DNA from: Multifurca ochricompacta
Taxonomy: Eukaryota; Basidiomycota; Agaricomycetes; Russulales; Russulaceae
Direction of reading: 5' to 3'
NCBI GenBank assembly: GCA_022496185.1
Contig: WTXG01000008.1
Location: 310,001-374,000 of the forward strand
DNA length: 64,000 nucleotides
The stretch's first letter is position 1. Every line of letters begins with the position of its first letter. Of this stretch, positions 1 to 9,915 are shown in pieces. A model generated the notes under the pieces. It was not told where the DNA came from, searched no databases, and saw nothing but the letters and a program-made list of their open reading frames with translations. A program made the position numbers and the translations under genes.

Positions 1-216
1 ACTCGTTTCGTCATCCGCCGTCAAAGCGGTTATTAGAGTAGAACATAGTAGACCTAAGCTTGACCTGCTTGCATGTGATGAGGGCAAACCGACCGCATAA
101 CAATAGCAATTGCCGGACCGGTGATGGCTCATCAATTAATACCCGACGCGACCCGTTGTTGCGTTGGTATAAATGCTTCGAGTCCCTTCCCCTCGAACTC
201 CGCCTGTATCAGGAGA

Positions 217-1418
217 ATGTCATACCCTGACTATAGTTCACAAGGTTGGCAAAATATCACTGTCTCATTAGATAGCCCTGTCGCCATTGTGAAACTTAAC
301 CGCGCGAAGCAGTCCGTAGCCCCTTCTTCCGTTCACGGTTGACTACAGGCTAAATTTTAATTCTTTTAACAGACGAAATACATTCACAAACGGGCTTGAG
401 CAGGATCTTGTTGCTGCTTACGAACTCCTCGACCTCGACGATCGCGTGCATGTTATCATACTCACAGCTGATCACACTGCTCCTGCGTACTGCTCCGGGG
501 TAAGACTTACCACTCTTGAAGCCATTGCAATACGTATATAATGTATTATCGCCCAATCACAGGCCGAACTTAATAGTGGCTGGGGAAGTATCTATAGCAA
601 AGAAGACGAACTTCACGGTCGGCATAGTGAGTATTATTTGTCGATATCTGTCTTTCTGCATCGAACCTTCTTGCTTTGCTATTTCAGCTCACAGAGATGC
701 CGGGGGCAAGGTGACACTTGCTATCTTTCGCTGCCGGAAGATCACCATCGCCGCTGTGAACGGTCATGCTGTCGGTGTGGGTATAACCGGTTTGCAGCTC
801 CCATGTGACTTTCGCTTCGTCTGGGCTGGGGCAAAGCTCGCTCTGCCATTCGTGCGCCGCGGAATCGCTGCAGAAGGTGCCCTACTTTTTCATCTTCGAG
901 CAGAGGAAGGCTGACTGTCCTGCAGCGGCCTCGGGTTATCTCCTACCACGCCTCCTTGGCTATTCCCGCGCGGTTGCGCTACTCCTCACTGGTGGTACAT
1001 ACTCGCCAGACTCTCCGCTCCTGCAGGGGCTGTATTACGCGACGTTCCCGAATCGCGAGGATGTCCTTCCCGCTGCGCTCGCGTTTTCCCACGAGCTCGC
1101 AGCAAACACGTCGCAAACAAGCATCGCGTGGTCCAAGGCGTTACTGTGGCGCGGCGCAGACAGCATTGAGGGACAGCACATCCTCGACTCACGCGGAATT
1201 GCCGATCTTGTGTCGCGCGGGGATGCCGCGGAAGGTGCCAAGGCGTTCAAAGAGCGTCGTTCCGTCAAATTCACGGACAAGGTGTCCAAAGATTTATCTG
1301 ACTTTGTCCCCTGGGTACGTCTCATGCCATTTGTAAGAGGGTATCATTTCCGGAGCTCAAGACCTTTTTTTGTTAGTGGACTGAATTAGACGTAAGACAG
1401 CGCAAAACAAAGCTGTGA
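217..1418 (+). CDS. Enoyl-CoA hydratase/isomerase family protein
   Basis: Spliced gene of the crotonase superfamily. The start ATG gives [19 protein letters not shown], and the reading then runs through short GT-AG introns. The exon segment with the CSGAELN-type loop and the later [13 protein letters not shown] loop match the two oxyanion-hole regions of enoyl-CoA hydratases and delta3-delta2-enoyl-CoA isomerases. [19 protein letters not shown] and LLTGGTYS follow in the family order. The last intron (about 1314-1375, gtacgt to gttag) joins FVPW to [13 protein letters not shown] and the stop. Predicted role: fatty-acyl-CoA beta-oxidation or isomerisation. The terminal TKL resembles a weak peroxisomal PTS1 signal, which would fit peroxisomal beta-oxidation. 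Substrate cannot be told from sequence. Confidence 0.85.
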
Positions 1419-1842
1419 CGCGATCCATGGGCCTTCCTGTATTCATGTAAGCCTTTAGCTCTCACTGGGTGCGTAGAGGTTGTAGACCTTTTTACATGTA
1501 CATCACTGCTTTGGCAAAAATATATGCTTGGGCTACAATGTTATAAAATGCGATATGGACTCATGGACAATTCACATCTTCAAATAAGCAATTTTTACAT
1601 TTACATTTAGGACTAGCTACTGCCGCGGCATGTAAGTCTTTCTCTTTTGGTCGGGCCATGGGCGCTAAACTCCAACTCCGAGGTACCAGCAACAGTCACG
1701 GTTGGTTTGATCTGGTTCATATCTTGAAGACAGACCCTCTTTTCTCTTTCATTTTGAGCGCACCAGATTGTTGCAGTGAGCCATATAGCCTTATGCACCG
1801 CGCCTACGTTGGGACCGATCATGGCGTCTGACAGATATTTGG
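1419..1842. other. Intergenic stretch between hydratase and PrpF-like gene
   Basis: About 420 bases without a supported gene. It must hold the 3' end of the hydratase transcript and the promoter of the PrpF-like gene. It is AT-rich near 1500-1610. An alternative upstream ATG for the next gene lies near 1820, but it is not in the main reading frame without splicing. Confidence 0.5.
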
Positions 1843-3072
1843 ATGGTATTGCAGTACTTCAAGCACACCCCGTCTCCTATATCCAGTGTCTTGCGGGCGG
1901 TTAGGTGTTCCTCCTCCCTTGCAGTGGTGGCAAATCCAATTCCTGCCTCCTTCCTCCGAGGTGGAACCTCAAAGGGGATATTTCTCAATCGCGCTCACCT
2001 TCCTCCTGACCAGTCACAATGGGATGCTATCTTCCTCGGCATAATGGGCTCTCCAGATGCACAATACGGCCGCCAGTTGAACGGAATGGGCGGTGGCGTG
2101 TCCAGTTTGTCCAAGATCTGCGTCGTTGGCTCTCCATCTGAATCGCAGAAGGCTGCCGGCATGGATGTTGAGTACACGTTTGCGCAGGTTGGGATTCGGG
2201 ACAGTGTCATCGATTACTCTGGGAACTGCGGGAATCTCTCAAGTATGATTGGAGTCTTTGCCGTGGACGAGGGGATTTGTACACCTCGTATTTCTCAAGG
2301 GCCCAAGTTGACGGGCACGGTGCGCACATTCAACACGAACACGAACAAACGAATCGACAACACATTCTTTGTTGCCGAGTCAGGGAATCGTTATTTGCCC
2401 GTGCTCGACGGGGAGCAGGCGTCCATCGCAGGTGTTCCAGGCAGAGCATCCCCCATCCTCCTCGATTTCATATCTCCGAGCGGTGCGCGTACAGGTCGAC
2501 TACTTCCTACCGGCCGTCCCCTGGACACTGCGCACATTCGTCTCTCTGATTCTCGTGAGGTCACTATTCCAGTGTCCTTGGTCGACGCCACAAATCCCAC
2601 TGTGTTCACCAGTGACCAGGGTCTGCGAACCGCACTCGGTGTTCCCGACGATGTCTCGATCGACTATGCGGAATTCAGTGTCGTGGATGCCCTCGAACGC
2701 GTTCGGCAAGCTGGCGCGAGTCTTATGGGCCTTGACCCTCTAGCACAAGCCCAACCTAAAGTTGCCGTACTCAAGGCCACCCCTCCGAACGATGGTGATG
2801 CCGACATAGTGATCAATGCGTTTTCGATGGGGGTACTGCATCGTGCCGTTCCTATGACCGTAGGGCTATGCCTTGGAGTCGCCGCGTCTGTACCACGTAC
2901 TCTTGCGTGGGAAGCTATCGGGAACGAGCGCAACATAAGCGAACTTGTACGTATCAGACATCCAGGCGGTGTGGTCGAAGTCGGTGCTGAATTGGGCAGC
3001 GATGGGGAGGTAATGAGCGCGCGTGTGATGCGGACCGGGCGTAGGTTGATGAAGGGTGTTGCCTGGTGGTAG
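1843..3072 (+). CDS. PrpF-family (DUF453) isomerase-like protein
   Basis: Intronless 409-aa reading frame. IPASFLRGGTSKGIFLN near residue 38 and the later SGNCGNLSSMIGVFAVDEG are characteristic of the PrpF/DUF453 family, whose fold resembles diaminopimelate epimerase. The length is close to the family norm of about 380-400 aa. Bacterial PrpF isomerises aconitate or methylaconitate isomers in the 2-methylcitrate pathway. Fungal members are common, and most lack an assigned substrate. The extra residues before the conserved core may be a mitochondrial leader, but this is only inference. The frame is open from start to stop with no sign of decay. Confidence 0.88.
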   Translation: MVLQYFKHTPSPISSVLRAVRCSSSLAVVANPIPASFLRGGTSKGIFLNRAHLPPDQSQWDAIFLGIMGSPDAQYGRQLNGMGGGVSSLSKICVVGSPSESQKAAGMDVEYTFAQVGIRDSVIDYSGNCGNLSSMIGVFAVDEGICTPRISQGPKLTGTVRTFNTNTNKRIDNTFFVAESGNRYLPVLDGEQASIAGVPGRASPILLDFISPSGARTGRLLPTGRPLDTAHIRLSDSREVTIPVSLVDATNPTVFTSDQGLRTALGVPDDVSIDYAEFSVVDALERVRQAGASLMGLDPLAQAQPKVAVLKATPPNDGDADIVINAFSMGVLHRAVPMTVGLCLGVAASVPRTLAWEAIGNERNISELVRIRHPGGVVEVGAELGSDGEVMSARVMRTGRRLMKGVAWW

Positions 3073-3238
3073 TTGGTAGTTTACATTTGCTCCTTGTAAG
3101 GTGTGTAAGGGTATGGGTAGGGTATATATAAGTACGGGTCCCGGGCCGCATAGAGCATTGCGTGTATGCGCGATTCACTCACTCACCGACTTGCTGTTCG
3201 CCATAACCTTGGCTGGACTAAAGCCTCAATACTTCGGG

Positions 3239-5215
3239 ATGTCATCAGATCGTGTCCTAGACTATCTCACTGAGGAGCTCGTGGTCGGGAAAAACATCGT
3301 GAGCCTCTCATGTTGAAATCCTTTTGTGCCGAGTTCATGCCACCCGCTCTCTGTTAGGTAACATATCGTTCCCTAGGTATTGCACTCGGCATCCACGTCA
3401 ACCAAGCTAAAAAGTCCGTTCCGAGTTATTCTGCTAACACTCGAGATAACCCCTTTTAGCGAGCTTGCGCTCTACCATTCTGATCACGCCGGCTCTCTGG
3501 ATGCTTCTTGCGCGACTTATCTCATTAGCGGAGAGCCTCATGTTCCATACCTGAGTAACGTGCGAGATACCGAGATGGTTATGAACGATGAAGTCATGGG
3601 CGAAAGCTCTGAAGATATTTCAGAGACGAAAATCACGCTGGTCAGCGATGCAGACCTTGAGCGTGCGCGTTCTTTCTTTGGCTTTGAGTAGTACTGTCCC
3701 TGATGCTTCCGACTCCATCCAGGTTCAAAGGAGCAATATGCGCGCATTCATTATATCCATATCTACAGTCTTTCACCCTCACCTATTCGTGTATGTGTCA
3801 TTCTCTCTTTTTTTTTTTGGCTTCCCGAAAGCTTGATTCAGGAGCCAGCTCTTTTGTGTGAGCCCGCGAAGAGTCTTCGAGAAGCAGGGAAGGGCATCGT
3901 CGCCGGTTCTACTGTCGCATTAGGTCGAATCACAGGTCCCCATGTCAAAGTACGCCGTTCCCTTTCATGGGATCTCTAGCATTGATCCCCAGTAGAAGCG
4001 AACGGAACTTCAACAAGCGCGATCTTCCGCGAACATCAGGCCATCCGCCGCCCTCCCACCTTTCAAAAATAAGCCCCCTGGTCTGTCTAAGACCGCTTCG
4101 TTGTCCAAGGATACCAATCCTACCATCAAATCTGAACCAAAGGATGTTAAAGTCGAGGCTCCGAAACCAAGGCCCTCCGGGAAGCTTGACTTCAGCAAAG
4201 CAAAACCTGAGGCACTTAAGCCTGTAACTGAAACGCTCAAAACTGAACCGGCGGAGCCTTCATCGGTGCCAATCGCGGTACCTAAGCCGGAACCCAAGTC
4301 CTCGAAGTCAAAGGACAAGGTTGGTTGCCCTTTAGTGCATGACAGTTATGGGGTTGACAGTCGGTTCGGGTCCTGTCGAACAGAAGCCCACGTTGAAGCT
4401 TTCAGGTTCAGATTCAGAGGGTGATGCTGTGGCACCGCCTCAGAAGTGGCCATCCAAACGTGTTGAATCTCAGAGTACCGCACGCGTCATGAACGGCGTC
4501 ATCATCTCGGAAGATGAAAACGAAGAAGCGCTGAAGCCGGCACGTGCGAAAGCAGCATACAAGGCAAAGGCAAAGGCGACCTCCACAGATCCGCAAGCTG
4601 AGGAGGATCTGCGAGCGATGATGGACATTGACGATGGCAAGCAATCCATCACCCGCAATTCGTAGCGCATGAGCTAACGCCTATTTTTCTGCCTAGATCA
4701 AGTCACAAAGGTCTCTCGCGCCGCCTCGACCTCAGAGCCAGGGACATCGCCGCCAGCCACCGATATGGAGGTGGAAGATCGCGAACCTGAACCTGAAACT
4801 GCACCCGTTCCAACAACTCGCAAGCCTCCGCGTAAGCCGAAGAAGGTGATTCCTGTGGGCCGTAACGGGCTAAAGAAGAGACGGGTTGTCAGGTCCCGCA
4901 TGACCACAGACGAGAAAGGCTACCTGGGTGCGTTGCACGCCTCTCCATGTAGGGTTCAGACTCAACCCCCACGTCATGCGCCGCGTAGTGACGGAAGACT
5001 ATTCATCGTACGAATCTGTGGATGAAGAAGCGCCACCCGAAAAGCCTCTTAAAGGCAAGGGAAAGAAGACTTCAGCCCCGGCCACGACAAAAGATGAAGG
5101 CGAAGTGGAGAAAGTAGCAAAGGCACCTGCAAAGAGTACACCGGCACTAAAGCGCAAACCGTCCAAGCCAAGTGGCCCTAAAGGAGGGATTGCAAGTTAC
5201 TTCAGTAAAAAATGA
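3239..5215 (+). CDS. DNA polymerase delta subunit 3 (Cdc27/POLD3/Pol32)
   Basis: Spliced gene. The N-terminal region reads DYLTEELVVGKNIVTYRSL, then GIALGIHVNQAKN and ATYLISGE, the conserved winged-helix-like start of POLD3/Cdc27 that binds the polymerase B-subunit. The middle is a long Lys/Glu/Pro-rich charged tail (for example PKDVKVEAPKPRPSGKL), as in the family. The protein ends KGGIASYFSKK, a PCNA-interacting (PIP) motif in the place expected for the family. The first glutamine of the canonical QxxIxxFF is replaced here by lysine. Role: accessory subunit of the nuclear replicative polymerase delta. Introns are short, for example gtgagc to ttag between NI and VTYRSL. The internal joins after the E-rich region near 3690 are less certain. 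Confidence 0.85.
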
Positions 5216-5309
5216 GTAGGGGCAGCGTGCTTTGGAGTTCTACACTGCTTTCCGAAAGATAGCCCATGATAGGCACAATCAATTAGGTGTAGAGTTATGG
5301 TCCAAAAAG

Positions 5310-5395
5310 TGGTTCAGCCCGGGATCGAACCGGGAACCTTCTGTGATCAATTCACTAATGTGAGACAGAAATCATAACCATTAGACCACTGAACC
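5310..5395 (-). tRNA. tRNA-Val (CAC), with intron
   Basis: Read on the minus strand. A perfect 7-bp acceptor stem GGTTCAG/CTGAACC is followed by discriminator A. The D-arm contains GTCTAATGGTTATGAT, the anticodon stem TCTGT/ACAGA is perfect, and the T-arm is CCCGG-TTCGATC-CCGGG. The anticodon loop is C-T-CAC-A with an insertion of about 13 nt after position 37, the usual place of nuclear tRNA introns. Anticodon CAC decodes GUG valine. The T-arm contains the internal pol III B-box. CCA is not encoded. It lies between convergent protein genes. Confidence 0.9.
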
Positions 5396-5531
5396 TCCAT
5401 GGCATTTCTTGTTATCACACAAGATTCAATATGAGGGTGAGGACAGTTAGTGTGTAGACATGGGTATAATTGTGACAATGATAAATAGAAATACTCGAAG
5501 TAATATTCCGGGATTAACCATCAGGACCCCA

Positions 5532-8500
5532 CTACTCGATAGTAAACGGGCGAGATAGCCAAGCCAACTGCTCTTGAAAGTACTTCTCCTGTTCCCAACG
5601 CGTATATACGGGCTCGAGCAGCCCACGCGTAGGGTAATGACCATGAAGTACAAGCACGTATTCTGCCATATCGCCAATTTGCGTGAAGGATATCTTGTTC
5701 TGTCCCCGTCGAAGAAAAGGAGAAACATCCAAAAGATCATCAGGTGCCTGGGTTAGAACCAGTTAATAGGGGGGGAAGAGAACGCAGTGAATGGACTGTA
5801 CCACGTAAGGAGGGAAGACGACTGTGGCCTCATTGTTGATCACTACCCACAGGCTGCGCGGCAGCATTGCCCATGGTACTGGCTTGGTATTTTCAAACCA
5901 TTGCTCGCGGGTTATGCCGTCCTGAGTGGCATAAGGCGCAAGATCCTGAATGGAATAACAAGCCAGCGTTATACACCTTGCCCGCGAGATATCTGAGCTA
6001 GGTGTGGAGGAATGTTAAGAATTGGCACTTAGACGGGAGACAACACAAGAACTCACTCAACATTATCTGGTGCGCTTGTCCATAGTGAGACCATGTCCCA
6101 GTCAGCGCCAGGGAGAGTGAAGTCCCATGTCAATTCTCCAGGAATATCGTACGCTCTGTCCATGCAGAGTATTTTCATTTCTTTCCCAAACAGCGGTGCG
6201 AGCTCGTCAATCATTTCATCATCTTCAACCTCTTCAACCTTTACGGGCTCGGTTCCAGCCTCCGATAGCTTTCTTTCTGAGGAAGGTGAAACGGATCGAG
6301 AGTTAGAAGAACGATTACTTGCGCTCGACACCCGGGAGCGTGTCTCTAGAACCACGATTGGGGGAGGCGTGATAGAGAAACGCGAAATATCCGTGTCGCT
6401 GAGTGAATTAGTTCTTATAAATAATCCTTGAGGTAGGCCAGACAACGATGTTGCACTTGCATCACTACCGGAGTTTGGAACACCAGAGTTTGAAGTCACC
6501 TGGTTGACCGATTTGAGGGAGACTGAACGGCCAATTTGTGCCATTGACCCTCCTTCACTCTCCCGCGGCGGGTCGAAGGTAAGAGAAATCGGGCTACTTG
6601 ATTTGGTAGTGTCCGGCGGCAATATAATGGCTGGTACGTCCCGTTGCCGCTTTGCGATAGGATTCCAAGGCGTTCTCACGGGTAGTAAGCTTGCGTCTTC
6701 ATCGGTGGCAGGGGAAGACCGTTGATGCCTCCCAGAAGTCAGTGAGATGTCGGATACAGAAATGCCGGGAGCGTGTTCTCCTGCGCTTGAGCTTGGGTGA
6801 AGCTCCGCCAAGTCCGAAAGCGGTTTGGGTTTATCAGAGGCTAAGCGTAGTGCAGGTACTAGTACATCCAAGCGAGGTGTTGATCCTGCTTCGATGGACT
6901 TCACACCCGAAAGGGCTGACTGCGGTTCGTCTGAGGCAGGCAGCCGTACGGGTGAAGAGTTGACCCCTGTAGCTGCAGATGTTGAAGCAGGTTCCGGGGG
7001 TATCAGATCCATCTTCATGCTTTTGGATGCAGGTATAACTCCAAGAGCCGGCTGAGGACAATCCATACTAGGTGTCGGAGACATATTACCTGAAGATGGA
7101 TTTATTGTGGCATCAGACGCAATATCAATGCTTGAATGACTATGGTCTTCGAATTGTAGGGAGTTCGCCGTAGTTTCACCTTGCTCTGCTACCATTCCTG
7201 TGATATCCGAATCTCCGCCCGTCGAGTCCTTGCCACCACTCTCGACATGCACATCCTTGGCATCGCTCGCTTCTCTGGACGAAGCATCTTGCGGTTGGTG
7301 GCGCGCAGAAGTGGTCAGAGCTGACGGTTTCGAAGTTGAAATGGCAGATGTCCAGGCAACAACAGAAGACAGTAGGCCGGGAGTAGGAGGGGCAGAAGAT
7401 ATTTCCGCAGTTGCATCTGCTGCTCCCAAGGTGCTTGTAGCTAATATTACAGGTTCCGACGCGGTGTATATCGTCAAGACTTCTTGCTCAGGTCGGGGCT
7501 CGTGATCCAACCTCCTATCTTCCACATCTTGGGGGTTTAACGCCATCGCTGTCTGTGCTCCCTCGTCCGGAAGAGCCTTCACTTCCACATCGATTTCCAT
7601 GGGTTCATATGCAGGCGCAGGAACCGGCTCCGCCTCATCCTCATCAATCACGATCGGCGCACCGGATGAGCCTGGCTCAGGAGGAGGTGCGGGTGCGCGG
7701 TCAGTAATCTGTAGCTTGCGAGGGTTTGCGAACGAGGGACTATTTCGAGTAGAGCCTTGTCTCAAGTCGCGGTAAACCGGACTTGAGATGGGGACTTGTG
7801 CCTTCGGGGGCTGCGATGTGGATAAAACATTTGACTCATTGGCCGTAGTAGTTGTCGGAGCACCGGCGGCAGCAGCTGTGAGGGCAACATCTCCAGACAT
7901 TGAAGGCATGTGCGATGGCAAAGGTACTGGAGATGTTTGGGTCGCAGAAGCAGATCTCTGCGCTTCTGCGGCCTCTGCAGCAGCCCTTTGTTTCTTCTCG
8001 CGCGCAACCTGCAAATCCAGCTGCAGAAAGTCTAGCCCTAATGACTGTCGACGTAGTGGCCCATTCTGTTTCTGTTGTACGGAAGACGAAGAGATAGAGG
8101 GAGCTATTGGTGATGTCGCCGGTGATGCTTGGACCTGAGATGGTGTAGAATTTTGTGAAACGTGTATCGCCACAATCCGAGGGGTGGATACGGATGGGGG
8201 GGCTACAGTTTGGGGGCTCTCGGCTGGCGCTATATTATTATGAGACGTGTGGGTGTGGACAACAGACTGAGTCACGAAGGGTGCTTGTGCAATTGTCGGG
8301 GGTGATTGATGCGCTATTCGGGGATCGGTGACGAGAGAAAGGGGCTGGTTAGGAAGAAATGACAATGTGGGCGGCGTGAAAGCGGAGGTAAGGGGAGGTC
8401 GAGAATCTTGAGGTGGCTCCATAGGAATTGAATGACTGGCCGTCCCCAGGACTGATACTTCAGGTGGCGGGGGCTGGTTATTAATGAAAAGAACACTAGC

Positions 8501-8851
8501 ACTAGCTGGAGAGTGTGCTGTCGGAAATGTCGGAAATGACTGGACTGTGGTCCCGTGATCATCTGCTTCCATTCTAGCGGGGACCGAAGGTACTACTCCA
8601 CCCGAGCCAGATGAAGGATTTATCACATCCATTGACGACACTGGTAATGATGAGGTTGAAGTTGGGCTAGATGTGACAATCTCATTGCTCGGGGGTCTAT
8701 TAGTTGTTGGAGGTGAACTGGGTGTCGTAATTCGGGACCCAGGTGATGCATTTCCTGCCGCGGAATTGGCGTTGTTCCCTGTAGAGGGAGCGGAAATCAT
8801 TTGGACCGAAGTACCAGGAGAGGTCGCATTCTTGTCGTGGGGTAGTAACAT
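5532..8851 (-). CDS. Large disordered protein with PINIT-like C-terminal domain
   Basis: I do not recognise a named ortholog. About the first 830 residues are Ser/Pro/Thr-rich and probably disordered. The acidic stretch VEEVEDDEMIDELAPLFGK then leads into a folded C-terminus. Splicing reconstructed by eye joins WTSAPDNV to a 16-nt exon encoding YLAGK (5977-5992), then to DLAPYATQDGITREQWF, SLWVVINNEATVVFPPY and LDVSPFLRRGQNKISF, followed by AEYVLVLHGHYP. The combination of a short 'VxxN' strand, an 'inDvSPfLRxGxNkI' segment and a terminal hydrophobic strand resembles the PINIT fold of PIAS/Siz SUMO ligases. No SP-RING cysteine/histidine pattern follows, so SUMO-ligase activity is not claimed. 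A chromatin or SUMO-related scaffold is possible but is inference. Confidence 0.6.
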
Positions 8852-9915
8852 AACACCGAGAGACGATAAGAACGAAAGGAGTCTGCCTTTGGGGTTCGAT
8901 ATTGAGCAGATGATTTAACATTCGCATCAGAAAATGCTGCATACTGCTCAAGGACTCGTCAGTGAAAAGATGTGTATATGGCGTTACGCTGTTCACAAGT
9001 TTGTCAAAAGCGTCGAAAAGCGGTACTTTGTCAGCTGAAACGAAGGACAGATCTGTGGAACCAGTATTTCGAAATACATCAGGCGCAACACTCTTTAACG
9101 AGTTGCACGCAATCTTGGAGGCGCAGAAAATTTGAATTAGGCCAACTAGATATACTGCTGAGAATGATTTACCTCAAGAATTTCAATTATCTAAATTGAT
9201 GAAGACCGATATCAGTATGGATATCGACGAGAATAATCAATGACAACGGAAGGGTTTATCTCCTGCAGACTGTACTGTGTTTCAGAAACCCACCGGTTGC
9301 AGTGCTTCCGCATAATATGCCCTAGGACTAGACAAGAAGCTCGTTAGCTTGCCCGCTGAGGTAATGAAGATGTCTGCATCTGCAGGATTAGCCAGTCGGC
9401 GAGAATAGACGCGAAATATCTGTGAGTTGTTCTGGATAAGGTCTGCAGATCTATTCATAGGAAAGCGGAGCACGGCCTTCGAGGTAGTTGAGTGAGATGG
9501 GTTGTTTTTTTTAGTATAATAGTAATAGTGGTAGTGGATATCCACAGTTTGGATACGGGCTATCATAATAGCCGTCACGTGACTAAACGAACACTCAAGG
9601 TCCTTCCTTCCTCGTCCTCGACTGGAGGGAGCTTTTTTTTGTTTTTTTTATTTTTAAATTTATTTTGAAAAAAACTTAAGGGTTGGGAGGTGCGAGAAAG
9701 TTGTGGGTTGTGGGTCGTCGAACGAAGAATATCGAATTGTTGTGTCAGCTTGACGAAATGCGCGGACTTGATAATATTAAAAAATTCAATGCCGGTGTCG
9801 GGTTATCGGGCGGCTTCGTTGGCGTAAGCGTTGTCCCTCAACTCAACTCAACAAACCTCAAGCTCGAGTGACCGAGCACAAATCATTCCAGGCTGGCACC
9901 TCTCTCTCTTTACAC
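8852..9915. other. Divergent promoter region between the PINIT-like gene and lon
   Basis: About 1.06 kb between two outward-facing genes. It contains a long T-rich then A-rich run near 9632-9675 and a CACGTG box inside the 10-bp palindrome GTCACGTGAC near 9574-9583. Small open frames here lack family features and I do not call any gene. Confidence 0.5.
9576..9581. promoter_or_regulatory. CACGTG E-box upstream of lon
   Basis: CACGTG core within the perfect palindrome GTCACGTGAC, about 335 bases before the lon start. Fungal bHLH factors of the Cbf1 type bind this core. The binding is an inference from the motif alone. Confidence 0.35.

Noticed and set aside
5310..5395. Reading the tRNA as Glu (CTC) or Gln (CTG)
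   Set aside because: Only anticodon CAC gives a perfect five-pair anticodon stem with T33 and an intron at the standard position.
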